Below the pieces are notes generated by a model. The model worked only from the letters and a program-made list of their open reading frames with translations, searched no databases and had not been told where the DNA came from. Position numbers and translations under genes: made by a program. A stretch of DNA of 64,000 bases, taken from Pseudomonas sp. Leaf58. GTDB lineage: Bacteria; Pseudomonadota; Gammaproteobacteria; Pseudomonadales; Pseudomonadaceae. The stretch lies in NCBI RefSeq assembly GCF_003627215.1, contig NZ_CP032677.1, forward strand, positions 2,609,501 through 2,673,500. Direction: 5' to 3'. Positions 52,795-61,286 of this stretch are shown here, piece after piece. Each line of letters starts with the position of its first letter. Position 1 is the first letter of the stretch.

Positions 52795-54750
52795 TCAGTA
52801 GAGAGTCGGTGGCGCATCAAAGTCGATCTGCTCTGCCACGTTGCTCCTCGAAAAGCCGTGCCAGGGACGCTCCGAGGCCTTTGGCCCTCCGTCAACAGCT
52901 CGAAGTGCTGCACGCCCTTTCCGAACTTTGGAACCTTCGGGTTTGAGATTCGTGGTGTTTTTGGGCTTTTTGGGGTTTGCGTTGCTGGCCGGCTTGGCAG
53001 TTGCAGCATTGTCAAGGAAGCTATCCAAGTGTTCCGTCTGATCCGTAAGCTCAGGTTCGGCTTGCGTCTTGACTTGAGACCTGGAATCAAGCGACTCGGT
53101 ATAATTCCGCTGATCGCGTTTGCCCGCCGTTTTGGCAGCTTGGCGTTTGCTTTGAGCAGTCCGCCGATACTCTTCTTGGACGATTGCATTGCCCAAAGCA
53201 AGAGACGCGGTCGCGTCAGCAGAGTAGGTGCCATCCCGCTCACCCTTCGCCTGCCGCTCAACCCTGTACAGGGCATAGTCGTGGCTACGCCGCATCTGAT
53301 TTCTGTACTCTGGTATACTTACGTAGTTACCATCTCCTTCAAGGACTACGAATATCCTCGAAAGATCATTTGGGTCGTACTTAACTACCAGTTCTTCTCG
53401 CACTTTGTTCTGCAGGCACGGTGCATAGTAGAACCGTCCGTGCATTTCGATCCCGCCTGCGCGGATGAGCTTTGGCCTTTCTGGGTAAAGTGCGTACCGA
53501 AATCCTTCATGCAAAGAATCGTCGATCTGACGAGGCTGTGAATGCTTCCCGAAATGCTCATCCCACTTTTGGGAGGGAAACATCTTTATCGCCGGATGCT
53601 TGCGATCGTTATAAGCATGAATGGCGCAGACGAAGAATTTCCTAAGTGCAGTGATAGAGATGGATGCCCTAGCCACACTGTTCTCATCACCTCGCTGCTG
53701 TGTATTGGAATAGGTTGTCCCCCTCAAGAAATGGATATGAGATCGCATCATCGTACCTATCAAGCGCTCGATGTGCCCTCCCTGATGTTTTTTACCGACG
53801 TCACGGTGTTCAACTCTCACACCAAAACGTTTTAACCTCGCCTTCAGCACCTCTGAGCGAAACTCAGCCGCATTATCCGCGTGTATGACCTCGGGCACGC
53901 CGTGCATAGGCCAGACGCTTGCATCCAGCCCAAGACTGGCGAGCATGGCCGTTTTGGGAAGGACGCAGTTCTCGATCAGCATCGCTACTGTTACAGAATT
54001 GGGCGGAAGTAAGCTCAGGTAAAACCCGACAATCGCCCTCGTATGTATGCAGATAGCAAAGCTAACCCAAGGGCGATCAATCACCGTCCGATCATGCTCA
54101 TCCACGACAATCATGTCGACACGGGTATGGTCGATCTGAACCCATTCAAGTGGGCGGGACGTAACCTTGTACCCGGGGCGAGCCTCGAAGAGGTCAGCAG
54201 CATCAACCTTCCCTAGCCTCATGTTAGCCAGGAACCGCTTGCCCTTCTTCAAAAGCCGTCGTCGTACAGCATGATAGCTAGGCCGTTTGAGGCCACGCTC
54301 GTCAGCAAGCATTTGGGCGGTCACCCAAACACGTTCGATGGTTGCTGCCTTCCCTGCATAGGCCTTGATGGAGTCAACGATCAACGCCTCAAGTTCTCCC
54401 CCAAGCTCGAACGGCGTCGGACGACGTCCGGGCATGCTGGACGTAACGGCACTTAGATCACCGCCACGTGCCCTCACTCGCCGGATAATTTTATGAAAGC
54501 CTGATGGCTTCATACCGATCGCCTTCGCCGCCTCGACAGCGCTGATTTGACCGGAAAGATAAAGCTTGATCGTCGGAATCCGGTCACTAGCAAGATCGAA
54601 GCGAGCAATGGTCTTATCCGAACTATCCAGGTTTAGCTTTGAGCTCGATTTGGATTCTGCGACCAGCGAGGGCGCTATCGTTGGCTCATTGTCTTTTTCA
54701 GGTTTTTTATTGCGATTTGTCATTCCGCCTACCATTTGACGAGTTGCCAT
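52795..54750 (-). CDS. tniA: TniA/TnsB-type DDE transposase
   Basis: A 651-residue transposase of the Mu/Tn7/Tn5053 class. HTH-containing N-terminal part (IPTIKLYLSGQISAVEAAKA), catalytic Asp in VQIDHTRVDMIVVD (about 203-216), second Asp in EVIHADNAAEFRSE (about 289-302), Glu in QGGHIERLIGT (about 326-336), followed by the beta-barrel and a basic, low-complexity tail. Starts at ATG 54750 or 54723. Mediates cut or replicative strand transfer with 5-bp staggered targets, matching the CAATC duplication. Confidence 0.9.
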   Translation of the reverse strand: MATRQMVGGMTNRNKKPEKDNEPTIAPSLVAESKSSSKLNLDSSDKTIARFDLASDRIPTIKLYLSGQISAVEAAKAIGMKPSGFHKIIRRVRARGGDLSAVTSSMPGRRPTPFELGGELEALIVDSIKAYAGKAATIERVWVTAQMLADERGLKRPSYHAVRRRLLKKGKRFLANMRLGKVDAADLFEARPGYKVTSRPLEWVQIDHTRVDMIVVDEHDRTVIDRPWVSFAICIHTRAIVGFYLSLLPPNSVTVAMLIENCVLPKTAMLASLGLDASVWPMHGVPEVIHADNAAEFRSEVLKARLKRFGVRVEHRDVGKKHQGGHIERLIGTMMRSHIHFLRGTTYSNTQQRGDENSVARASISITALRKFFVCAIHAYNDRKHPAIKMFPSQKWDEHFGKHSQPRQIDDSLHEGFRYALYPERPKLIRAGGIEMHGRFYYAPCLQNKVREELVVKYDPNDLSRIFVVLEGDGNYVSIPEYRNQMRRSHDYALYRVERQAKGERDGTYSADATASLALGNAIVQEEYRRTAQSKRQAAKTAGKRDQRNYTESLDSRSQVKTQAEPELTDQTEHLDSFLDNAATAKPASNANPKKPKNTTNLKPEGSKVRKGRAALRAVDGGPKASERPWHGFSRSNVAEQIDFDAPPTLY

Positions 54751-54762
54751 TGGTAAATGGCA
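54745..54762. promoter_or_regulatory. Dyad overlapping the tniA start codon
   Basis: TGCCATTGGTAAATGGCA: TGCCATT/AATGGCA with a four-base loop, covering the ATG at 54750-54748. A possible operator for transposase control. Confidence 0.4.
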
Positions 54763-55186
54763 TCAGCCCGTTGGTTTTGGGTAGTGGTTATCACTTGAAG
54801 GTTTTTAAAGAGCGGCACTGCGAAAGCCGAGCTAGTTTTACTTCCTAGACCGGCAAGGTCAAGCCCCACTCAGAAAAGAGTGAAAGTTGAATTATTCATA
54901 TATTGACTAGCAATTGAGGCGATTTATTTTACTGCTGTAAACGCCTAAAAAAATACTGGGAGCCCAATGGCGTCAGGCTTTGAGGGGTTGAACTGGGCTT
55001 ATGAGAAATTTGCCAAACGAGACGAATAATGGAGTATTATTATATATATTGACAAAAATCGTATTTATGCCATCGATATATGCTCAGCAATCTCGCCACA
55101 TTCGCATCGAAATCACAAATCATTTTTGTGCAAAATTTTTCTTTAGACTCTATCTTCTTGGCCAGGACGGCAAAAAAAGCGTAAGG

Positions 55187-55316
55187 TAATTTGGACACTT
55201 TCCGCAGTTTGCGCGGCTAATGCGGACACTTTCAGCTCGATCTGCCAGTTAAATCGGACACTTTCTGGGCAAACTTTGCAAACAACCTGGACACTTTCCG
55301 TCAAAAAGTGTCCTGA
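55187..55316. repeat. Right-end array of GGACACTTT repeats
   Basis: Four copies read on the plus strand at about 55187 (TAATTTGGACACTTTCC), 55218 (TAATGCGGACACTTTC), 55250 (AAATCGGACACTTTC) and 55286 (CTGGACACTTTCC), opposite to the right terminal repeat. A fifth, AGGACACTTTTTGA on the minus strand at 55301-55315, has the same direction as the terminal repeat. 54751-55186 contains no gene that I can support. Confidence 0.7.
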
Positions 55317-55360
55317 GTGCAAATTGAAATGCTGGAGGCCATGGATTTCGGGGCTTACGG

Positions 55361-55388
55361 GGAGTGTCCACGATTCGCAAAGGTCACA
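55361..55388 (-). repeat. Right terminal inverted repeat
   Basis: Inward (minus strand) it starts TGTGACCTTTGCGAATC and ends GGACACTCC; 23/28 match with the left end. The ends stay partly similar further in (GGCCTCCAGC near both ends). Confidence 0.88.
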
Positions 55389-55393
55389 CAATC
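55389..55393. repeat. Right copy of 5-bp target-site duplication (CAATC)
   Basis: CAATC directly outside the right terminal repeat, equal to 47250-47254, and two bases before the lysR stop codon region. Confidence 0.85.
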
Positions 55394-55395
55394 CT

Positions 55396-56271
55396 TCAAG
55401 CCTGCTGAACAGCCGCCTCGATGATCAGCTGGATCAAAAGCGCAACCTGCACGCTCAAGGCAACGTTTGCCGGGTAAACCAGGCCGATATCGCGATGAAA
55501 TGTGTGGGCGCCAAGATCGTGGGCACGCACGGACGCAGGCCAGGCATTTCGGGTGACGGTTTGTGGCACCAATGCCACTCCAACACCCTTCCCCACCAAT
55601 TCGGTGATTGCATCCAGCTCGTCCAGTTCACACACGTCTTGGGTGTTGAAATGAGATTTTTGAAGGAAGCGATCGACCTGTCGCCCGCCAAATGACGAGC
55701 GATCGTAGCGAATGAAGGGCTGCGTCGAAAGCATTTCAGTCCACTCGCCATCGGCGAGCCCAGCTGGAACTATCAGCCTGTAGGGCTCGCTCGCCAGCGT
55801 TGTCCAGTGAAGGTCACTTTGCAGTTCGAACGGCGGCCTGATGATCACGGCAATGTCGATTTCCCGGGCATCTACCGCACTGAGCAACTCCAATGACAAG
55901 CCAGGGATGATCCGCGTGCGGCATTCAGGCCGCGCACCATGAAACTGCGCCAGTGCCTGTGGCAGTAATGTCCGCTGTACCGACGCGATGGCACCCACCT
56001 CTACCTGTACGGTAGGCGCCGCGCCCAATGCACTGGAACCCAGGCTGTTGTAGAGCCGGATCACTTCCTGGGCCTGCGCCAAAATCTGTTGCCCACGCCG
56101 GTTTAGCTGGGCGTTGCGTCCTTTGCGTTCAAATATTTCATACCCAAGTTCGGCCTCGAGCCTTTGCATCTGCGCACTCACGGCTGCCTGGGTCAGATTT
56201 ACCTTAAGCCCGGCCGCAGCGAACGTGCCTTCGCGGGCCACAGCGATCAGTGTCTTGAGCTCGCGGATCAT
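55396..56271 (-). CDS. LysR-family transcriptional regulator
   Basis: A 291-residue LysR protein with N-terminal HTH (AREGTFAAAGLKVNLTQAAV at about 13-32) and the periplasmic-binding-type effector domain. Divergent from the VOC-transporter pair, which it probably controls. The transposon is inserted just past its stop; coding is intact. Confidence 0.9.
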   Translation of the reverse strand: MIRELKTLIAVAREGTFAAAGLKVNLTQAAVSAQMQRLEAELGYEIFERKGRNAQLNRRGQQILAQAQEVIRLYNSLGSSALGAAPTVQVEVGAIASVQRTLLPQALAQFHGARPECRTRIIPGLSLELLSAVDAREIDIAVIIRPPFELQSDLHWTTLASEPYRLIVPAGLADGEWTEMLSTQPFIRYDRSSFGGRQVDRFLQKSHFNTQDVCELDELDAITELVGKGVGVALVPQTVTRNAWPASVRAHDLGAHTFHRDIGLVYPANVALSVQVALLIQLIIEAAVQQA

Positions 56272-56408
56272 TCATCAATTTCCTTTGTGCTTTTAAGAAA
56301 AATATATTGATTTTTTTATCATTTAGCCACTCCTAGAATCGGCGACAACAAGAAACAAGCATCCGCCCCAACAACAACCTGGTTACCCATAACCCCTAGG
56401 AGTCTCTG

Positions 56409-56834
56409 ATGAGCCTGTCCCCCTTCCATCTCGCCATCCCGGTTTACGATATTCCAGCGGCACGCAAGTTCTACGGCGAGGTGTTCAACCTTGAAGAAGG
56501 CCGTTCGGCAGCCCAGTGGGTTGACTTCAACTTTTACGGCCACCAACTGGTCATTCACGAACATCCCAAGATGGCCTATCAGGAACATGCACTGAGCAAC
56601 CCGGTAGATGGCCACAATGTGCCAGCCCCGCACTTTGGTGTGATATTGCAGTGGGACGAGTGGGAAGCACTTGCCCAGCGTCTGACCGACCTGGGTACCG
56701 AATTCGTTATCGAGCCCTATATCCGCTTCAAAGGCCAGGTGGGCGAACAAGCCACCATGTTCCTGTTCGACCCGTGTGGTAACGCTCTGGAGTTCAAAGC
56801 CTTCAAGGACAGGGGGCAGATCTTCGCTAAATAA
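56409..56834 (+). CDS. VOC-family (glyoxalase/bleomycin-resistance fold) protein
   Basis: A 141-residue VOC protein with [18 protein letters not shown] at the N terminus (metal-site His) and [15 protein letters not shown] near the C terminus (metal-site Glu). The substrate is not evident. Cotranscribed with the transporter 102 bases downstream, so it may process a dicarboxylate- or amino-acid-type substrate. Confidence 0.85.
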   Translation: MSLSPFHLAIPVYDIPAARKFYGEVFNLEEGRSAAQWVDFNFYGHQLVIHEHPKMAYQEHALSNPVDGHNVPAPHFGVILQWDEWEALAQRLTDLGTEFVIEPYIRFKGQVGEQATMFLFDPCGNALEFKAFKDRGQIFAK

Positions 56835-56936
56835 CTTGTTTGCCCGCGTGCACTGGGCGTGAGCGGCTCGCTCACGCCTGCAGTCACTGCCCACAGCGCA
56901 GCACACCCCCTCTCACAATAAAAATAGGCTGGCGTT

Positions 56937-58193
56937 ATGAAAAAAGTCCCATTGGTCTGGCAGATCGTCATCGGTTTATTGCTCGGCATCGGAGTTGGGT
57001 GGTTTTTGAATACACACCCAGAGCATCAAGCATGGGTTAGCAGTGAGGTGCTCAAACCCTTGGGGGACATCTTTATCAAAATGATGAAGATGATTGTCGT
57101 GCCCATCGTTTTCTGCTGCATGGTGCTCGGCATTGCAGGCGGTGGCGACAACAAGTCGTTTGGCCGTATGGGGGTCAAATCCCTCGGCTATTTCTTCGCA
57201 ATTACCACCTTGGCTATCGTTGTCGGGCTGGTGCTGGCCAATCTTCTGGAGCCGGGTTCGGGCACAGTGATCGCCGGCATCGTGCATGGTGAGGCGAGTA
57301 TTAAATCGGAACCCGCCAAAGGCGCCCTGTTGATCCTGCAGAATATCGTGCCAGACAACCTCTTCCAGGCGCTGTCCGAAGGCAAGCTGCTTTCCATCCT
57401 GTTCTTCGCAGTACTGTTTGGTATGGCCCTGAATGCACTGCCGCGCGAAAAAAGCGCCCCCGTTGTGGCAACGCTGCAAGGCACTGCCGATGCGATGTTC
57501 AAGCTGGTGAACTATGTCATGGCGTACGCCCCGATTGGGGTGTTTGGTATGATCGGCTCCACGGTAGCGACGTTCGGCTTCGCCTCCCTGCTCCCGCTGA
57601 TGAAGTTGATCGGGGTCGTTTACCTGGCGCTGACGCTATTTGCGCTGGTCGTACTCGGCGGCATTTGCCTGTTGATCGGTGAGAACTTGCTGAAGCTTGT
57701 GCGCTATTTCAAAGATGAGTTGATTCTGGCTTGCTCGAGTGCAGCTTCCGCTGCGGTCATGCCCCAATTGATGGAGAAGCTCGAACGCTATGGAGTTCCC
57801 CGGCGCATCGTCAGTTTTGTCGTGCCGGTCGGCTATGCCTTCAACCTGGACGGTGCATCTATTTTCCTGGGAGTTGCCACAATCTTCATCGCGCAGCTTT
57901 ACGGCATAGACCTCTCCCTGTCTCAGCAAATACTACTGGTGGTCACCATGGTGCTCACCTCCAAGGGCGCAGCCGGTGTTCCAGGCTTCGCAATTATCAT
58001 CCTGTCCGCCACGTTGGCATCCGCCGGGCTTCCGCTTGAGGCGGTAGCGCTGGTGGCAGGTATCTTCCGAGTGATTGAAAGCGGTACCACCACGCTGAAT
58101 GTGCTTGGCAATGCAATCGCGCCATTGGTGATTGCCCGCTGGGAGGGGGTTGAGTTGAGGTCACCTGGCCGGGAAGCAGCCAGTAGTAGTTGA
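56937..58193 (+). CDS. Dicarboxylate/amino acid:cation symporter
   Basis: A 418-residue DAACS-family carrier (DctA/GltP type) with eight or more helices, SSAASAAVMP in the re-entrant loop 1 position (about 263-272), and NLDGASIF (about 303-310) and GVPGFAIIILSATLASAGLP (about 343-362). Substrate not clear: dicarboxylate or glutamate. Followed by a strong terminator. Confidence 0.88.
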   Translation: MKKVPLVWQIVIGLLLGIGVGWFLNTHPEHQAWVSSEVLKPLGDIFIKMMKMIVVPIVFCCMVLGIAGGGDNKSFGRMGVKSLGYFFAITTLAIVVGLVLANLLEPGSGTVIAGIVHGEASIKSEPAKGALLILQNIVPDNLFQALSEGKLLSILFFAVLFGMALNALPREKSAPVVATLQGTADAMFKLVNYVMAYAPIGVFGMIGSTVATFGFASLLPLMKLIGVVYLALTLFALVVLGGICLLIGENLLKLVRYFKDELILACSSAASAAVMPQLMEKLERYGVPRRIVSFVVPVGYAFNLDGASIFLGVATIFIAQLYGIDLSLSQQILLVVTMVLTSKGAAGVPGFAIIILSATLASAGLPLEAVALVAGIFRVIESGTTTLNVLGNAIAPLVIARWEGVELRSPGREAASSS

Positions 58194-58209
58194 TAGGCCT
58201 CTGCAGTAT

Positions 58210-58243
58210 CCGCTCCCACAGGTTCACTGGGAGCGGTTTTTTT
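58210..58243 (+). terminator. Rho-independent terminator after the symporter gene
   Basis: CCGCTCCCA (58210-58218) / TGGGAGCGG (58228-58236) followed by TTTTTTT. Confidence 0.88.
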
Positions 58244-58256
58244 CAGGACGCATGAA

Positions 58257-58757
58257 CTAGCGCAACAAAGCCAACATGCTCGCGGCATCGCTGCACTCGA
58301 ACTTGCCGGGTGCTTCGATGGCGATGTGTTTGACCACCAGGTCGTCGACCAGCATGGCATAGCGTTGCGAGCGCCGGCCCATGCCACGCGCCGAAAGGTC
58401 CTGCATCAGCCCCAGGGCCTCGCTGAACTCTCCATTGCCGTCGGCAATCAGATTAACCGCATCACCCACCTGCAGGCTAAGGCCCCAGGCATTCATGACG
58501 AACGCATCATTGACCGAAACACACAGAATCTCGGCAACCCCAGCGGCGAACAGCGCCGGTGCCGCGGCCACGTAGCCCGGAACATGCCGTTCAGAACAGG
58601 TGGGGGTGAAAGCACCTGGCAAGCCGAAAATTACTACCTTTTTCTGTTTGCAGCGCTCGCGCAGGGAAAAAGCGCTCGGGCCAACCGCGCAGGCGCCCTC
58701 CCCGTTACCGTATGCGTAAAGCGTTACGTCGGGCAGTAAATCAGCGGTTTTGATCAT
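58257..58757 (-). CDS. Peroxiredoxin (Prx5-type)
   Basis: A 166-residue peroxiredoxin with peroxidatic Cys in GAFTPTCSERHVPGY (about 48-62, Pro-Thr-x-x-Cys type). Reduces peroxides with a thiol donor. Atypical two-Cys or one-Cys: other Cys occur at LCVSV, FECSD. Not obviously in an operon with the kinase upstream (36 bp apart, same strand). Confidence 0.9.
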   Translation of the reverse strand: MIKTADLLPDVTLYAYGNGEGACAVGPSAFSLRERCKQKKVVIFGLPGAFTPTCSERHVPGYVAAAPALFAAGVAEILCVSVNDAFVMNAWGLSLQVGDAVNLIADGNGEFSEALGLMQDLSARGMGRRSQRYAMLVDDLVVKHIAIEAPGKFECSDAASMLALLR

Positions 58758-58793
58758 TGTTTTCTCCTCGGTTGTTCATGGCGCACAAATGGT

Positions 58794-59414
58794 TTAGGGG
58801 CGCGATCGAAGCACGCTGTCGATTTCGGCCGCTACCTGGCTTGCTGCATCCTCGATCGTCCCTTCATTACGGCACAGTACCCAGCCGTGCTCCATCACCG
58901 CACGCTCGAAGGCCTCGGTACACGCCACCTGTTCGTCCAGGCTATGGATCACCGTACTGCCCAGCCCACGCGTTCTCGCTGCGGCTCTTGCCCATGAAGT
59001 AGCCGGGGCTGTGACCACCCCGACATGCAAATCCGGTACTTGCACCTGTCGCTCGATGTTCAGGCGCAATATTTCGGCAAACGGGATTATGCGGCGAAAT
59101 GCAGCATCGGACGGGTACCAACGATCAATCAGGATGATGCTACCCGGCGGTTGCTTGGGCAGCACCTGGCGGGAAATCCAGGCACGGCTTTCGGCGAAGC
59201 GCTCACACACGTTTAACTCCAGGTCCCGCGAAGGGTTTCTGACGAGTTGGTTGACCAGCGCCATGGTTTCTCCCCGGTAGGGGTCGCTTTTTTTCTCGCA
59301 AAGCCGGATCACTTTGTAGTTGTCAGCCCTCAGGGCTTGGGTAACAGCTTCCAGCAGTGTGGTTTTGCCGGTGCCCTTGGGCCCATCGATGGAAACAAAC
59401 AGCGGGCGGTTCAT
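58794..59414 (-). CDS. Thymidylate-kinase-like P-loop kinase
   Basis: A 206-residue protein with P-loop DGPKGTGKTT (about 10-19), a DR(W)Y motif at LIDRWYPS (about 95-102) and thymidylate-kinase-like layout. It differs from housekeeping Tmk and is probably a second copy or another nucleoside monophosphate kinase; the substrate cannot be assigned. Confidence 0.75.
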   Translation of the reverse strand: MNRPLFVSIDGPKGTGKTTLLEAVTQALRADNYKVIRLCEKKSDPYRGETMALVNQLVRNPSRDLELNVCERFAESRAWISRQVLPKQPPGSIILIDRWYPSDAAFRRIIPFAEILRLNIERQVQVPDLHVGVVTAPATSWARAAARTRGLGSTVIHSLDEQVACTEAFERAVMEHGWVLCRNEGTIEDAASQVAAEIDSVLRSRP

Positions 59415-59520
59415 TTTTCATTACCAGTCGGGCTAAGCGCGGGATAAGACCATTGATCGCTGCCAAGCTACAAGGGTTGCTCGACAAGAGTACATTTGTG
59501 CTCTTGCGCGCCAGAGGCCA

Positions 59521-61080
59521 TCACTCTGCGCTGACCACCCGGTTACGCCCGGTGTCCTTCGCCCGGTACAAGCGCTCATCTGCCCACTTGAGAATGGCGG
59601 CCGACGTTTGCTCAACGGACGTGCGGCAGGCAACCCCAATAGAAATCGTCATCGCCCCCACCTTGTCCAACGGGCTGGCCTGTATCGTCATGCGAATGCG
59701 TTCGGCAATTTCGGTCGCTATCTGTAGGCTGGCGCCCGGCAAGAGCAGGCAGAACTCTTCTCCACCCGCGCGGCAAGCCAAGTCGCCCGCGCGTGAACAG
59801 GACTGGATGATGCCCGCGACATGCTGCAGGGCTACATCCCCTACGTCGTGCCCCCAGGTATCGTTCACACGCTTGAAGTGGTCGATATCCAACGCCAGCG
59901 CGCAATATTGCTGCGCGTTCTGGTCGAGGATCGCCAGCGCTGCATTCATGCCGCGGCGGTTGACCAACCCGGTCAGCGGGTCGCTTTCTGCAGCGTGGTT
60001 GAGGTTGCTGATCTTCTGGTCCAGTGACTTAACCCCGGCCAGCAGCGCGCTGCGAATGGCCGCAGCCTCTGCGTACCAAGCATTCAACGCGTGCAGTTCC
60101 CGGCTTGTCTCAAGTTCAGGCACGTGGTGGGCAGTGTGGGCCAACTGGCGCAGTGGGCGGCTAACCCAGGTGGATACCGCCAAGATCAGCAACAACCCGA
60201 TCAGGCTCACCGGGAGCAGTTTCAACAGCATGTCGTGCATCAGGTTACGCAACGGACTCAGCGCGTTCTGCCGCGGCTGCTGGGTTACCACCGCCCAATG
60301 CGCACCTTTGACTTCGGCGTACCCGGCCAACATCGGTATGCCTCGGTAGTCCGTTGCTTGCAGCTCCCCCTCTCCCCCTCGTAAGGCTGCGTGGGCAGTG
60401 GCGCTGGCGTTTAGCACCGCCCCCAGCCTGGCTGCATCCGGGTGGTAGAGGATCTGCAGGTTCTCATCCACAACGAACGCAAAGGCGTCGGCGAGTTGAT
60501 GCCCGCCAATCAGGACACTCATTACCCCACCTTGCTGAAGGTTCACCACCCCACCAATCAATCCGAGTACCTTGCCCCTGCCATCGTGGATGGGGTTGGC
60601 TATGAACACACTGAAATGGCCCTCCGGTGCGGTGAACGCCTGGCTAACCAGCGGGCGCCCTGCCGTTGCCGCCTGCCTGACGGCATCGGTAAGTTTCGCG
60701 GCTTTCGCAACGTCCAGGTGCGGGTAACCACCGAGAATATTCCCCGAGGCATCGGCAACGATCACGAATTGAAGCTCGGAATCCTGCACCTGCAGGCGTT
60801 TCGTCTCAGCGGTCACAAGGGCTTGGTTGCTGAAGTCTTGCCCGATCAACTGGCTGCTGTATTGCAGGCGCTCATGCACTGAATGGATGAACTGGTCGAT
60901 ACCCGACGCCACCTTGTAGGCATAAGCCTTGTGGGACTCCAGGGCTGAATGGATCAGCGAATCTCGCAGCACCCCATATGCCACCACCAGGCAAGTGACC
61001 AGGGTGACCAGGACGCTGGTCGACAAAAGCGACAGCATCAGGCCGCGAATACCTATGTATCGCGCGCTCGTTCTTTCCAT
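59521..61080 (-). CDS. Membrane diguanylate cyclase with dCache sensor
   Basis: A 519-residue protein: N-terminal helix (about 12-38), periplasmic double-Cache domain, second helix (about 290-310), then a GGDEF domain. The active site is GGEEF (about 455-459) preceded five residues before by an I-site RAGD, so it should make cyclic di-GMP and be product-inhibited. Start at ATG 61080, with GGGGAG upstream; the frame reaching 61140 adds 20 residues. Confidence 0.9.
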   Translation of the reverse strand: MERTSARYIGIRGLMLSLLSTSVLVTLVTCLVVAYGVLRDSLIHSALESHKAYAYKVASGIDQFIHSVHERLQYSSQLIGQDFSNQALVTAETKRLQVQDSELQFVIVADASGNILGGYPHLDVAKAAKLTDAVRQAATAGRPLVSQAFTAPEGHFSVFIANPIHDGRGKVLGLIGGVVNLQQGGVMSVLIGGHQLADAFAFVVDENLQILYHPDAARLGAVLNASATAHAALRGGEGELQATDYRGIPMLAGYAEVKGAHWAVVTQQPRQNALSPLRNLMHDMLLKLLPVSLIGLLLILAVSTWVSRPLRQLAHTAHHVPELETSRELHALNAWYAEAAAIRSALLAGVKSLDQKISNLNHAAESDPLTGLVNRRGMNAALAILDQNAQQYCALALDIDHFKRVNDTWGHDVGDVALQHVAGIIQSCSRAGDLACRAGGEEFCLLLPGASLQIATEIAERIRMTIQASPLDKVGAMTISIGVACRTSVEQTSAAILKWADERLYRAKDTGRNRVVSAE

Positions 61081-61286
61081 GAATACCGGCTCCCCCTGCC
61101 CCCTCCAGAGCGTAGAAGACTCCGGCAGCGGTGCAAGCACGGGGATAAGGCGTTGACACGGTCGAGCAGAAATAGCTGAGTTGGCGGGTCGCGAGAGGGC
61201 TGCGTAGCAGCCCCGGCGCTTGTTGCATTGATGCTGAATCCAGGGGGTCAGCGCCAGCCTTGCGGTGGCGCCGCCCCTGTCAGGCC

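Larger units (their letters stand above)
47255..55388. mobile_element. TniA/TnsB-type transposon (8134 bp)
   Basis: Bounded by 28-bp inverted repeats at 47255-47282 and 55361-55388 (23/28 identical, TGT...ACA) with a CAATC duplication on both sides. A 5-bp duplication and TG...CA ends are those of Mu/Tn7/Tn5053-type DDE transposons, fitting the TniA-like transposase at 52795. Contents: left repeat array, tyrosine recombinase, palindromic region, unknown protein, metallophosphoesterase fragment, TniB fragment, TniA, right repeat array. Base composition is less GC-rich than the flanks. Without TniB it is probably defective on its own. Confidence 0.9.

Noticed and set aside
58210..58243. A REP element near the symporter terminator
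   Set aside because: Only the GCTCCCAC portion resembles REP; the T-run and stem read as a terminator.
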